Shown: positions 6,391-14,197, counted from the first letter of the stretch. The stretch is 18,615 nt of DNA from CAMPJU01 sp046566095 (GCA_046566095.1 JBKHXI010000030.1:1-18615), one strand, 5' to 3'. The notes: a model not told the origin generated them from the letters alone. Program-made: numbers and translations.

Positions 6391-8010
6391 TCATTGCAGC
6401 GCGGCGAAATGCGCGCCATGCGGCGGCAGTCGCAGGGTGCCGGCCTCGAGCGCGCCGGCGCGCTGGCCGTGGCCCTCGAGCGCGCGCGGCGCCAGCCCCG
6501 CGGGCAGCGGCCACGCGGCCGGGGCGCCGGAGAGGTTGAAGACCGCCAGCACCGCGTCCTCGCCGCGGCCGCGCACGAAGGCCAGCAGCGGCTCCTCGGC
6601 GTCCAGGAACCGGATCGCGCCGGTCACCAGGGCCGGGTGCCGGCGGCGCCAGGCCAGGAAGCGCCGGGTCAGGTGCAGCGGCGAGCCCGGGTCGCGTTCC
6701 TGCGCGGCGACGCTGCGGGCGCGGTGTTCGTCCGGGATCGGCAGCCAGGGCTCGGCGCTGCTGAAGCCCGCGTGCGGGCTGTCGTCCCAGGGCATCGGCG
6801 TGCGGCAGCCGTCGCGGCCCTTGAAGTTGGGCCAGAACGAGATGCCGTAGGGGTCGCGCAGCGCCTCGAACGGCAGCTCGGCCTCGCCCAGGCCCAGCTC
6901 CTCGCCCTGGTACAGGCAAACCGAGCCGCGCAGCGAGCACACCAACGCCACCAGCTGCGCGGCCAGCGCCGGATCGGGGTCGTTGCCGCCCCAGCGGGTC
7001 ACCGCACGCTGCACGTCGTGGTTGGAGATCGCCCAGCACGGCCAGCCGTGCGGCATGCGCGTCTCCAGCGTCTCCACCGTGCCGCGGATGTAGCCGGCGC
7101 TGCGGTCGTCGGTCAGCAGCTCGAAGCTGTAGCCCATGTGCAGGCGGCGCTCGCCGACGTACTCGGCCATGGTCGCCAGCGAATCCTCCGAGGAGATCTC
7201 GCCGAGCGCGGCCACGTCCGGGTAGCGGTCCATCAGCGCGCGCAGTTCCTCGAGGAACCCCAGGTTCTCCGGCTGGGTGTTGTTGTAGTGGTGGTACTGG
7301 AAGGCGTAGGGGTTGTCGGGGGAGAAGCCGCGGCCGGTGCGCAGCTGCGCCGGCTTGGGCGGGTTGTCGCGCAACAGGCGGTCGTGGAAGCAGAAGTTGA
7401 TCGCGTCCAGGCGCAGGCCGTCGACCCCGCGGTCCAGCCAGAAGGCGATGTTGTCCAGCGTGGCCCGGCGCACCTGCGGGTTGTGGAAGTTCAGGTCCGG
7501 CTGCGAGGCCAGGAAGTTGTGCAGGAAGTACTGGCGCCGGCGCGGCTCCCATTTCCAGGCAACGCCGCCGAAGATCGACAGCCAGTTGTTGGGCGGGGTG
7601 CCATCCTCGCGCGGATCGGCCCAGACGTACCAGTCGGCCTTCGGGTTGTCGCGGCTCTGGCGGCTTTCGCGGAACCAGGGATGCTCGATCGAGGTGTGGC
7701 TGGGCACCTGGTCGATCATCACCTTCAGGCCCAGCGCGTGCGCCTTCGCCAGCAGCCGGTCGAAGTCGCCGAGGGTGCCGAACAGCGGGTCGACGTCGCG
7801 GTAGTCGGCGATGTCGTAGCCGAAGTCGGCCATCGGCGAGCGGAAGAACGGCGAGATCCAGATCGCGTCCACGCCCAGCCCGGCCACGTGGTCCAGCCGC
7901 GCGATGATGCCCGGCAGGTCGCCGACGCCGTCGCCGTCGCTGTCCAGGAAGCTGCGCGGGTAGATCTGGTAGATCACCGCGCCGCGCCACCAGTGCCCCG
8001 CCGTCGCCAT
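6391..8010 (-). CDS. Cytoplasmic GH13_23 alpha-glucosidase, XgtA/HaG-like
   Basis: Exo-acting retaining alpha-glucosidase that releases glucose from maltose and short malto-oligosaccharides. No signal peptide is visible (MATAGHWWRGAVIYQIYPRS is already the first barrel strand), so it acts in the cytoplasm on sugars brought in by the neighbouring symporter. Conserved regions are DQVPSHTS (100-107), GLRLDAIN with nucleophile D202, ALGEIS with acid/base E271, and ISNHDV with D332; a DSDGDGVGD loop (23-31) is a likely calcium site. The 539-residue length and catalytic numbering nearly coincide with Halomonas HaG (538 aa) and Xanthomonas XgtA, an enzyme known for glucosyl transfer to alcohols and phenols. 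Hydrolysis versus transfer cannot be judged from sequence alone. The ribosome site is weak. The gene is divergent from the transporter. Confidence 0.93.
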   Translation of the reverse strand: MATAGHWWRGAVIYQIYPRSFLDSDGDGVGDLPGIIARLDHVAGLGVDAIWISPFFRSPMADFGYDIADYRDVDPLFGTLGDFDRLLAKAHALGLKVMIDQVPSHTSIEHPWFRESRQSRDNPKADWYVWADPREDGTPPNNWLSIFGGVAWKWEPRRRQYFLHNFLASQPDLNFHNPQVRRATLDNIAFWLDRGVDGLRLDAINFCFHDRLLRDNPPKPAQLRTGRGFSPDNPYAFQYHHYNNTQPENLGFLEELRALMDRYPDVAALGEISSEDSLATMAEYVGERRLHMGYSFELLTDDRSAGYIRGTVETLETRMPHGWPCWAISNHDVQRAVTRWGGNDPDPALAAQLVALVCSLRGSVCLYQGEELGLGEAELPFEALRDPYGISFWPNFKGRDGCRTPMPWDDSPHAGFSSAEPWLPIPDEHRARSVAAQERDPGSPLHLTRRFLAWRRRHPALVTGAIRFLDAEEPLLAFVRGRGEDAVLAVFNLSGAPAAWPLPAGLAPRALEGHGQRAGALEAGTLRLPPHGAHFAALQ

Positions 8011-8100
8011 TCCCGTCGCGCGCCCCGCCTGCCCCTTCCCGGACCGCGACTATTCCATGCCCGGCGTCGGCGCGAGCGTGCCTGCGGCCGCGCCACGCGC

Positions 8101-8114
8101 TGAATACGTTTGCA
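8101..8114. promoter_or_regulatory. LacI-type operator candidate TGAATACGTTTGCA
   Basis: Second copy of the CG-centred 14-bp motif, differing from the 4744-4757 copy only at position 12 (G for C). It lies in the 260-bp divergent spacer between the GH13_23 gene (ATG at 8010, 90 bases away) and the symporter gene (ATG at 8271, 156 bases away). Halves TGAATAC and GTTTGCA are 10/14 self-complementary. A 6-bp inverted repeat CATGCT...AGCATG follows at about 8120-8149. No convincing -35/-10 pair could be fixed for either gene. Confidence 0.62.
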
Positions 8115-8270
8115 TCGGCCATGCTGCACTGCGATTGCTGACTAGCATGCGGCGACGCAGCACGCGCCGCGCCGGCGATGTCCCGCCGCGTCGGCCGCTC
8201 GCGCCGGCGCCCGGCTGCCGGCACACTCCGCGCATCCGGCCGCGGCCGTCCATGCCCGCAAGGAACCCGC

Positions 8271-9779
8271 ATGACCCCAGGCACCTCCGCGAAACCGCAG
8301 CTGTCGTTCTGGCAGATCTGGAACATGTGCTTCGGCTTCCTCGGCATCCAGTTCGGGTTCGCCCTGCAGAACGCCAATGCCAGCCGCATCTTCGAGACGC
8401 TGGGCGCGGACCTGGGCACGATCCCGCTGCTGTGGATCGCAGCGCCGCTGACCGGCCTGATCGTGCAGCCGATCGTCGGCTACTGGTCCGACCGCACCTG
8501 GACCCGCTTCGGCCGGCGCCGGCCCTACTTCCTGGCCGGCGCGGTGCTGGCGACGCTGGCCCTGCTGGTGTTCCCGAATTCGCCCGCGCTGTGGGTCGCG
8601 GCCGGCATGCTGTGGGTGCTGGACGCCTCGCTGAACCTGACCATGGAGCCGTTCCGCGCCTACGTCGGCGACCAGCTGCCGCCGAAGCAGCGGCCGATGG
8701 GCTTCGCCATGCAGGGCTTCTTCATCGGCCTGGGCGCGGTGATCGCCAGCATGCTGCCCTGGCTGCTGACCCAGCTGGGCGTGTCCAACGAGGCCGGCGT
8801 CGGCGAGGTGCCGGATTCGGTGCGCTACGCCTTCTACATTCTCGGTGCCGGGCTGTTCCTGGCGGTCGGCTGGACCGTGGTCAGCACCCGCGAATACCCG
8901 CCCGAGCAGCTGGACGCATTCGACACCGCGCCGCCGCTGCCGCCGCGGCGCCACGACCCGGCCGCGCTGCGGCGCAAGGGCGGCGCCTTCCTCGGCATGG
9001 GCGCGGCGCTGCTGGCGCTGGTGGCCGCGCTCGGCTGGGCGCGCGAGCTGTACCTGCTCGGCGCGGGCCTGGCCGCCTACGGGCTGTCGCTGTTCTGGCT
9101 GGCCGGGCGCGGCCCGCGCGGCATGGTCAGCACCATCATGGCCGACCTGCACGGCATGCCCGAGGCGATGCGGCGCCTGGCCTGGGTGCAGTTCTTCTCC
9201 TGGTTCGGCCTGTTCTGCATGTGGATCTACGCGACCGCCGCGGTCACCGGCCGCCACTACGGCGCCGGCGAGGCCGGCAGCGCGCTCTACAACGAGGGCG
9301 CCAACTGGGTGGGCGTGCTGTTCGGCGCCTACAACGGCTTCGCGATGCTCGCCGCGCTGCTGATCCCGGCGATGGTGCGCGCGCTCGGCCTGCCGCGCAG
9401 CCATCTGCTGAACCTGACGCTGGGGGGGCTGGGGTTGGCCTCGTTCGCGGTGATCCGCGACCCGCAGTGGCTGCTGCTGTCGATGGTCGGGGTCGGCTTC
9501 GCCTGGGCCTCGATCCTGTCGCTGCCCTACGCCATGCTCGCCGACAGCCTGCCGGCGCGGAAGATGGGCGTGTACATGGGCATCTTCAACTTCTTCATCG
9601 TGATCCCGCAGCTGATCGCCGCGGCGACGCTCGGCGCGATCCTGCACGGCCTGCTCGGCGGCGAGCCGGTCCGGGTGCTGGTGCTGGGCGGCGCCAGCAT
9701 GATCGTCGCCGGCCTGTGCGTGTTGCGGGTGCCCCAGCCGGCCGCGGCGACGCGGCCGTTGCCGGCGGTGCAGCCATGA
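8271..9779 (+). CDS. GPH/MFS-family maltose or maltodextrin:H+ symporter
   Basis: Inner-membrane transporter, 502 residues, about 12 hydrophobic helices. The motif GYWSDRTWTRFGRRRPYF (70-87) is the MFS loop 2-3 signature in the form found in glycoside-pentoside-hexuronide symporters and sucrose/maltose carriers (SUT/SLC45, Caulobacter MalY type). The ATG at 8271 is chosen because AAGGA lies 6 bases upstream and the protein then begins, as relatives do, shortly before LSFWQIWNMCFGFLGIQFG. The open frame runs further upstream but without hydrophobic or conserved sequence. It overlaps the next gene by four bases (ATGA), implying translational coupling. Substrate is inferred from the neighbouring alpha-glucan enzymes. 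Confidence 0.9.
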   Translation: MTPGTSAKPQLSFWQIWNMCFGFLGIQFGFALQNANASRIFETLGADLGTIPLLWIAAPLTGLIVQPIVGYWSDRTWTRFGRRRPYFLAGAVLATLALLVFPNSPALWVAAGMLWVLDASLNLTMEPFRAYVGDQLPPKQRPMGFAMQGFFIGLGAVIASMLPWLLTQLGVSNEAGVGEVPDSVRYAFYILGAGLFLAVGWTVVSTREYPPEQLDAFDTAPPLPPRRHDPAALRRKGGAFLGMGAALLALVAALGWARELYLLGAGLAAYGLSLFWLAGRGPRGMVSTIMADLHGMPEAMRRLAWVQFFSWFGLFCMWIYATAAVTGRHYGAGEAGSALYNEGANWVGVLFGAYNGFAMLAALLIPAMVRALGLPRSHLLNLTLGGLGLASFAVIRDPQWLLLSMVGVGFAWASILSLPYAMLADSLPARKMGVYMGIFNFFIVIPQLIAAATLGAILHGLLGGEPVRVLVLGGASMIVAGLCVLRVPQPAAATRPLPAVQP

Positions 9780-11533
9780 GCGCCCGCCCGCCGGGCGGCC
9801 TGCGCAGCATGGCGCTGGCGGCGGCGCTGGCCGTGTGCGCCGCCTGCGCCGAGGCGCCCGCGCCGGCAGCCGCGCCGGCCGAACGCGCAGCCGCGCCCGG
9901 CTGGCGCGGCACCGCCGAGCCCTTCGCCGCGCACGCGATCTACTTCGTGCTGACCGACCGTTTCGTCAACGGCGATCCGTCCAACGACCACCGCGACCAG
10001 GGGGGCGCCCACCCGACGTTCGACATTGCGCTGGAACCCTGCGACGGCGTCGCCGGCAACATCGGCTACCTCGGCGGCGACTTCCGCGGCCTGCTCGACA
10101 ACGCCGGCTACATCCGCGACCTGGGCTTCGGCGCAGTCTGGATCACGCCGATCGTCGACAACCCGGACCAGGCCTTCACCGGCGGCGACGAGATCAGCTG
10201 CACCAGCTTCCTGTCCGACCGCGGCAAGGCCGGCTACCACGGCTACTGGGGCGTGAACTTCCACCGGCTCGACGAACACCTGCCCAGCGCCGGGCTCGAC
10301 TTCGCCGGGCTGACCGCCGGGCTGCGCGCGGCGGGCCTGAAGACCGTGCTCGACATCGTCGCCAACCACGGCTCGCCGGCCTGGAGCATGCCGCAGCGCC
10401 AGCCGGGGTTCGGGCAGGTGTTCGACGCCGAGGGCGCGCTGGTCGCCGACCACCAGAACCTGCCTCCCTCGCAGCTGGACCCGGCCAACGAACCGCTGCA
10501 CCGCTTCTGGTCCACCAAGCCCGACCTGGCCCAGCTCGGCGACTTCGACCCGGACAACCCGGACGTGCTCGACCACCTCGCCGGCGCCTACCTGCAGTGG
10601 ATCGGCCAGGGCGCCGACGCGTTCCGGGTCGACACCATCCGCCACATGCCGCTGGACTTCTGGAAGCGCTTCGCCGACCGGATCCGCGGCGAGCATCCGG
10701 GCTTCTTCATGTTCGCCGAGGCCTTCGACCACGAGGCCGCGAACATCGCCCCGTTCACCTGGCCGGAGAACGGCGGCATCGGGGTGCTCGACTTCCCGCT
10801 GAAGCAGGCCATGGCCGCGGTGTTCGGCCGAGAGGGCGGCGGCTACGAGCGCATCGCCGAACGCCTGTACCTGGCCGGCGGCCCGTACCAGAACCCGTAC
10901 GAGCTGATGACCTTCTACGACAACCACGACATGGCGCGGCTGGACGCCGACGACGCCGGCTTCATCGACGCCCACAACTTCCTGTTCACCGCGCGCGGGA
11001 TCCCGGTGATCTACTACGGCTCGGAGACCGGGTTCATGCGCGGCCGCGTCGAGCACGCCGGCAACCGCAACTACTTCGGCCAGGCGCGCATCGATGCCGC
11101 GCCCGCGCACCCGATCCACCAGGCGCTGGCGCGCATCGCCGCCGTGCGCCGCGACAACCCGGCGTTGCAGCGCGGGCTGCAGGTGAATCTGGAGATGTCC
11201 GGCGACCGCGCGGCGTTCTACCGCGTGCTGCAGCACGGCGACGACCGCCAGATCGCGCTGGTGCTGCTCAACAAGGGCGATACGCCGGCGCGCTTCGAGG
11301 TCGACGCGCTGCTGGAACCGGGCCCCTGGCGGGCGGCGATCGGCGGCGGTACGACCACGGTCGCCGCCGGCGGCAGCCTTGCCGCGACCGTGCCCGCACA
11401 CGGCGTGGAGGTCTTCCTGCACGACGGCCCGGTCGGCCGCGCGGACCTGGCCGCCGCGCTCGACGCCGCCGCCGCCGGTGCGCGACGGACCGCGCGGCCG
11501 GCGGCCGCTTCCACGCCGGCGCAGGCTCCGTAG
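9776..11533 (+). CDS. GH13 lipoprotein amylase / cyclomaltodextrinase or CGTase-like enzyme
   Basis: Retaining alpha-glucan hydrolase or transglycosylase, 585 residues, probably anchored as a lipoprotein in the periplasm: the N-terminus ends in CAAC with a candidate lipid-modified Cys24 (C21 at -3 makes the lipobox slightly unusual). The barrel starts at HAIYFVLTDRFVNGDPSND (calcium-type loop). Catalytic motifs are DIVANH (193-198), DAFRVDTIRH (D286), FMFAEAFD (E315) and FYDNHDM (D385); the pattern is closest to CGTase/alpha-amylase branches. It is shorter than classic CGTases (about 680 residues), leaving room only for a C-terminal beta-sandwich and not for a starch-binding domain. The last 30 residues are a low-complexity Ala/Arg/Pro tail. 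The start ATG overlaps the symporter stop. Annotated homologues in Xanthomonas maltose loci are called cyclomaltodextrin glucanotransferase; activity is not decided here. Confidence 0.88.
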   Translation: MSARPPGGLRSMALAAALAVCAACAEAPAPAAAPAERAAAPGWRGTAEPFAAHAIYFVLTDRFVNGDPSNDHRDQGGAHPTFDIALEPCDGVAGNIGYLGGDFRGLLDNAGYIRDLGFGAVWITPIVDNPDQAFTGGDEISCTSFLSDRGKAGYHGYWGVNFHRLDEHLPSAGLDFAGLTAGLRAAGLKTVLDIVANHGSPAWSMPQRQPGFGQVFDAEGALVADHQNLPPSQLDPANEPLHRFWSTKPDLAQLGDFDPDNPDVLDHLAGAYLQWIGQGADAFRVDTIRHMPLDFWKRFADRIRGEHPGFFMFAEAFDHEAANIAPFTWPENGGIGVLDFPLKQAMAAVFGREGGGYERIAERLYLAGGPYQNPYELMTFYDNHDMARLDADDAGFIDAHNFLFTARGIPVIYYGSETGFMRGRVEHAGNRNYFGQARIDAAPAHPIHQALARIAAVRRDNPALQRGLQVNLEMSGDRAAFYRVLQHGDDRQIALVLLNKGDTPARFEVDALLEPGPWRAAIGGGTTTVAAGGSLAATVPAHGVEVFLHDGPVGRADLAAALDAAAAGARRTARPAAASTPAQAP

Positions 11534-11574
11534 GCGCGCCGCCCGTGCAGCCGGGCCGGGCGCCGGGGTTCGGC

Positions 11575-11603
11575 AAAAAAAGACGCCGCCCGGGGGCGGC
11601 GTC
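11575..11603 (-). terminator. Rho-independent terminator after exbD2
   Basis: Read on the - strand, a GACGCCGCC...GGCGGCGTC stem (11582-11603, about 9-10 bp, tiny loop) is followed directly by seven T residues (11581-11575). It lies 44 bases beyond the exbD2 stop and closes the tonB-exb cluster. The + strand gene ending at 11533 gets only the hairpin without a following T-tract, although the stem could still slow polymerase coming from that side. Confidence 0.88.
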
Positions 11604-11647
11604 GAAGACTCGGTAAGCGTGGCCCGCGCGGCGCGCGGGGTGTCGCG

Positions 11648-12058
11648 TCAGTTCTGGACGAAGCCGATCTTGACCATCTGCGCGTTCTTGGCGGCGGCCA
11701 GCACCTTGGCCAGCACCCCGTAGTCCGCGTTCGGGTCGGTGTCGATCTCCAGCAGCGGCTGGTTGGTCGGATCCTGCTGGACCACGTCGCGCATCATCGG
11801 CAGCAGCGCCGACACCGGCTGCGGGTTGCCGTTCCAGCTGACCTGGCCGGCGCCGTCGATCCGCAGCTTGATCGGATCCTTGGGCGCGTTCTGCGGCGGC
11901 GGCTGGTTGCTGCGCTGTGGCAGGTCGATGGAGATCTCGTAGGTGGTCGGCGGCGCCGTCACCATGAAGATGATCAGCAGGACCAGCATCACGTCCGCGA
12001 GCGGGATGATGTTGATCTCGGCCATCGGGCCGCTGCCGGAACTTGAACTGAAAGCCAT
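11648..12058 (-). CDS. exbD2: ExbD/TolR-family biopolymer transport protein, second copy
   Basis: Part of the proton-driven motor that energises TonB. At 136 residues it has the family layout: short cytoplasmic N-terminus (MAFSSSSGSGPMAEINIIPL), one membrane helix carrying the proton-relay Asp (D22 in PLADVMLVLLIIFMVT), and a periplasmic domain ending in NAQMVKIGFVQN. Ribosome site GGAGG precedes the ATG. It lies 25 bases downstream of exbD1 and shares the MAFS...GPMA.IN...DVMLVLLIIFMVT segment with it, so the two are paralogues. In X. campestris the corresponding exbD2 is dispensable for ferric iron uptake but needed for plant-interaction responses; naming as exbD2 rests on this order. Last gene before the terminator. 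Confidence 0.9.
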   Translation of the reverse strand: MAFSSSSGSGPMAEINIIPLADVMLVLLIIFMVTAPPTTYEISIDLPQRSNQPPPQNAPKDPIKLRIDGAGQVSWNGNPQPVSALLPMMRDVVQQDPTNQPLLEIDTDPNADYGVLAKVLAAAKNAQMVKIGFVQN

Positions 12059-12083
12059 GGTTCGATCCTCCCTTCAGTCCGCC

Positions 12084-12509
12084 TCAGCGGCCCTGTTCCT
12101 GCAGCGAGATGAAACCGACCTTGCGCATGCCCTGGCGCTGGGCGATCTGCACGATGTCGCTGACGACCCGGTACTTGGTGGTCTTGTCGCCGCGCACCTG
12201 GATGGTCGGCTGCGGCGTCTTCTGCGCCTCCACCGACAACCGGCTCTCGAGCAGCTCCCGGGTGATCGGCTCGTCGTTCCAGAACAGGTTGCCGGCGTCG
12301 GTCACCGCCAGGGTGATCGGCGGCGTCGGCGGGGCCTCCTCGTCCGGCTGTTCGATCGTCGCCTCGGGCAGGTCCACCTCGACCTGGTGCTGCATCAGCG
12401 GCGTGGTCACCATGAAGATGATCAGCAGCACCAGCATCACGTCGACCAGGGGGACGACGTTGATGGTGGCCATGGGGCCGCCGCTCTCGGTGTTGGTACT
12501 GAAGGCCAT
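12084..12509 (-). CDS. exbD1: ExbD/TolR-family biopolymer transport protein, first copy
   Basis: Stator component of the TonB-ExbB-ExbD complex in the inner membrane. It has 141 residues: N-terminus MAFSTNTESGGPMATINVVP, a single helix with the essential Asp (D23 in PLVDVMLVLLIIFMVT), and a periplasmic domain with TKYRVVSDIVQIAQRQGMRKVGF at its end. GGAGTC upstream of the ATG is the ribosome site. It is 29 bases downstream of exbB and 25 bases upstream of the second exbD, consistent with one transcript. Differences from the second copy lie mainly in the periplasmic domain (for example EQPDEEAPP versus SNQPPPQNA), which may reflect different partners. Confidence 0.92.
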   Translation of the reverse strand: MAFSTNTESGGPMATINVVPLVDVMLVLLIIFMVTTPLMQHQVEVDLPEATIEQPDEEAPPTPPITLAVTDAGNLFWNDEPITRELLESRLSVEAQKTPQPTIQVRGDKTTKYRVVSDIVQIAQRQGMRKVGFISLQEQGR

Positions 12510-12538
12510 GTGGGGACTCCGTCAGCCGGCCGCGGGAC

Positions 12539-13294
12539 TCAGCGCTTGACCTGGATCTCGCCGACGCGCGAACCGGTGGCGAAGAAGTCGTGCAGGTCGT
12601 GGGCGAAGGTGTCGAACTTGTTGTTCGTCACCCGGTTCAGGCGCACGAAGAAGTTGTAGCCGAGCACCGCCGGGATCGCGACGAACAGGCCGATCGCGGT
12701 CATGATCAGCGCCTCGCCGACCGGGCCGGCCACGGCGCCGATCGAGGCGTTGCCGCTGGCGCCGATCCGGATCAGGGCGCGGTAGATGCCCCACACGGTG
12801 CCGAGCAGGCCGACGAACGGCGCGGTCGAACCGACCGTGGCCAGGATGGTCAGGCCCGACTCGAGCTTCATCGACTCGCGGGTGACGGCCTGGCGCAGCG
12901 CGCGGTCGACGAACTCGGAGCGGTTCAGCGACTCGACCAGGCGCGAGCCCTCGTGGCGCTGGTGGTGCGCCGCCGCCTGGGCGGCGTCGAGCGCGATCTT
13001 GGAGAACGGCTCGGACTTGGGCTGCTCTTCCATGTAGCGGATCGCGTCCTGCGCGTTGGGGGTCTCCCAGAACGTGGCGACGACGCGGTCGGCACGGCCG
13101 CGCAGGCGCATGTTCTTGATGAAGTTGACGACGATCCAGTAGATCGACATCACCGACATGATCACCAGGGTGATCAGCACCGTCCACCCCAGGAAATCGA
13201 GGTGCTGGATCATGTCCGCGAAGCCCATCTGCTGGAGGGCCGCGGCGCTGTTGTCGCCGCCGGTCGCCGGGGCGGTAGTGGTTTCCTGCAGCAT
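12539..13294 (-). CDS. exbB: TonB-system proton channel subunit ExbB (MotA/TolQ/ExbB family)
   Basis: Inner-membrane subunit that forms the pentameric proton channel with ExbD and drives TonB. 251 residues with three helices: about 36-58, 148-172 and 195-217. The family signature GSTAPFVGLLGTVWGIY lies in helix 2 (155-171) and GEALIMTAIGLFVAIPAV (193-210) in helix 3 includes the conserved Glu (E194, comparable to E176 of E. coli ExbB). The N-terminus before helix 1 is Ala/Gln-rich and periplasmic, the usual length for this family. It follows tonB after 86 bases and precedes exbD1 by 29. Confidence 0.94.
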   Translation of the reverse strand: MLQETTTAPATGGDNSAAALQQMGFADMIQHLDFLGWTVLITLVIMSVMSIYWIVVNFIKNMRLRGRADRVVATFWETPNAQDAIRYMEEQPKSEPFSKIALDAAQAAAHHQRHEGSRLVESLNRSEFVDRALRQAVTRESMKLESGLTILATVGSTAPFVGLLGTVWGIYRALIRIGASGNASIGAVAGPVGEALIMTAIGLFVAIPAVLGYNFFVRLNRVTNNKFDTFAHDLHDFFATGSRVGEIQVKR

Positions 13295-13380
13295 GACGCT
13301 TACCTTTGAGAGTCGTGGAAGGAGGTGTTACGGGTGTCGCAGCAAATGCCCGACCGGTCGTGACGATGGTGCCGTGACGA

Positions 13381-14049
13381 TCAGTCGAGCCTGAAATCGA
13401 CCGGGACGCGGACGGTGCTGGGCACCGGCACGCCGTTCCGGATCTCGGGATTGAACCGCCAGCGCTGGGCCGCGCGCATGGCCTCGCGGTCCATGTCGCG
13501 GTTGCGGCTGGAACGCTCGATCTTGACGTTCAGGACATTGCCCTGGGCGTCGATGCTGACCAGCAGCACCACGGTGCCCTCGATGCCGTCGCGCAGCGCC
13601 TCGCGCGGATAGGTCGGCGGGTTCATCGCCTTCGACGACGGATCCACGCTCGAGCCGATGTTGCTCACCGGCGCGGGCGGCGCGGGCGGCGCGGGCGGCG
13701 GCGCGGGAATGTCGACCGGGGACGGATCATCGAACACCACCGGCGGCGCCTCGGGCGGCGGCGGGGTCGGGGTCGGGCGCGGCGGGCTGAGCTCACGCAC
13801 CTGCTGCGGCGGCGGCGGTTCCGGCGGCGGTGGCGGCGGCGGTGGCGGCGGCGGTGGCGGACGGATGAAGTTCACCAGGGTGACCTCCTCCTCGTCCGCG
13901 GACTCGTCCGGCGGCGAAACGGGGGCCAGCAGGACCAGCAGGGCCGCGACGTGCATCGAGATCGCGAACGACAGGCCGATGATGCGGGCCCAGTTGAGAC
14001 CTTCGCGGTCGTCGATCTTCTTGTCGGGTGTCGGCAAGTTTTCCGTCAT
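13381..14049 (-). CDS. tonB: TonB energy transducer
   Basis: Couples the proton motive force to outer-membrane TonB-dependent receptors. 222 residues: cytoplasmic tail (1-20), membrane helix (about 21-43, ARIIGLSFAISMHVAALLVLLAP, with the conserved His in SMHVAALL), a Pro-rich periplasm-spanning linker (63-130) and a C-terminal TonB domain with YPREALRDGIEGTVVLLVSID and RWRFNPEIRNGVPV. The linker has a run of 13 prolines. The tonB-exbB-exbD-exbD order matches X. campestris. The gene is preceded by 148 bases of spacer after the TPR gene, containing a hairpin and a TATAAG box, so it may have its own promoter. Confidence 0.95.
   Translation of the reverse strand: MTENLPTPDKKIDDREGLNWARIIGLSFAISMHVAALLVLLAPVSPPDESADEEEVTLVNFIRPPPPPPPPPPPPPEPPPPQQVRELSPPRPTPTPPPPEAPPVVFDDPSPVDIPAPPPAPPAPPAPVSNIGSSVDPSSKAMNPPTYPREALRDGIEGTVVLLVSIDAQGNVLNVKIERSSRNRDMDREAMRAAQRWRFNPEIRNGVPVPSTVRVPVDFRLD
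13822..13860 (-). repeat. 12-bp tandem repeat coding the TonB polyproline run
   Basis: On the + strand CGGCGGCGGTGG is repeated three times (13822-13833, 13834-13845, 13846-13857) and followed by CGG. On the coding strand this is CCACCGCCGCCG, giving 13 consecutive prolines. Perfect identity at codon third positions shows that the run grew by duplication of a 12-base unit; loss or gain of a unit would stay in frame. Confidence 0.85.
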
Positions 14050-14104
14050 GCGCGGGGGGCTCGGTGGAGGCCGGGCGCCACGGCGCCGCGGGGGGACAAA
14101 GCAT

Positions 14105-14123
14105 GCGGCCGCTGGGCGGCCGC
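14105..14123. other. Perfect 8-bp hairpin upstream of tonB
   Basis: GCGGCCGC (14105-14112), loop TGG, GCGGCCGC (14116-14123). It lies between the TPR gene stop and the tonB start. On the - strand it is followed by ATGCTTTGT, too weak a T-tract for a confident terminator. It could be a weak terminator of the TPR transcript, an attenuator, or a leader stem-loop of tonB mRNA. Confidence 0.45.
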
Positions 14124-14136
14124 GGGAATCCGTAAG

Positions 14137-14142
14137 CTTATA
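14137..14142 (-). promoter_or_regulatory. Possible -10 box (TATAAG) for tonB
   Basis: The short AT-rich patch at 14132-14147 stands out in the GC-rich surroundings and reads TTGATATAAGCTTA on the - strand. The hexamer TATAAG is 4 of 6 to TATAAT; the only -35-like sequence at 17 bases (ATGGCG, 14165-14160) is poor. A promoter here would place the 14105-14123 hairpin at the start of the tonB leader. Confidence 0.3.
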
Positions 14143-14197
14143 TCAAGTCGTCCGCGGGACGCCATCCCGGGGATGCCACCCGAAGCGGACCGGGGCC

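Noticed and set aside
4851..6419. - strand open frame opposite the halogenase
   Set aside because: No ribosome site or recognisable motif; the + strand halogenase is unambiguous.
8050..8253. Small - strand frame in the divergent spacer (67 codons)
   Set aside because: Arg/Gly-rich translation of GC-rich spacer, no ribosome site; overlaps the operator candidate.
8057..8270. Upstream extension of + strand frames before the symporter ATG
   Set aside because: The ATG at 8271 has a good AAGGA site and starts at the family N-terminus; upstream residues are Arg/Pro-rich noise.
13318..13334. Strong ribosome-site-like GGAAGGAGGTG on the + strand
   Set aside because: No + strand start and gene follow it; the spacer belongs to the - strand tonB-exbB transcript.
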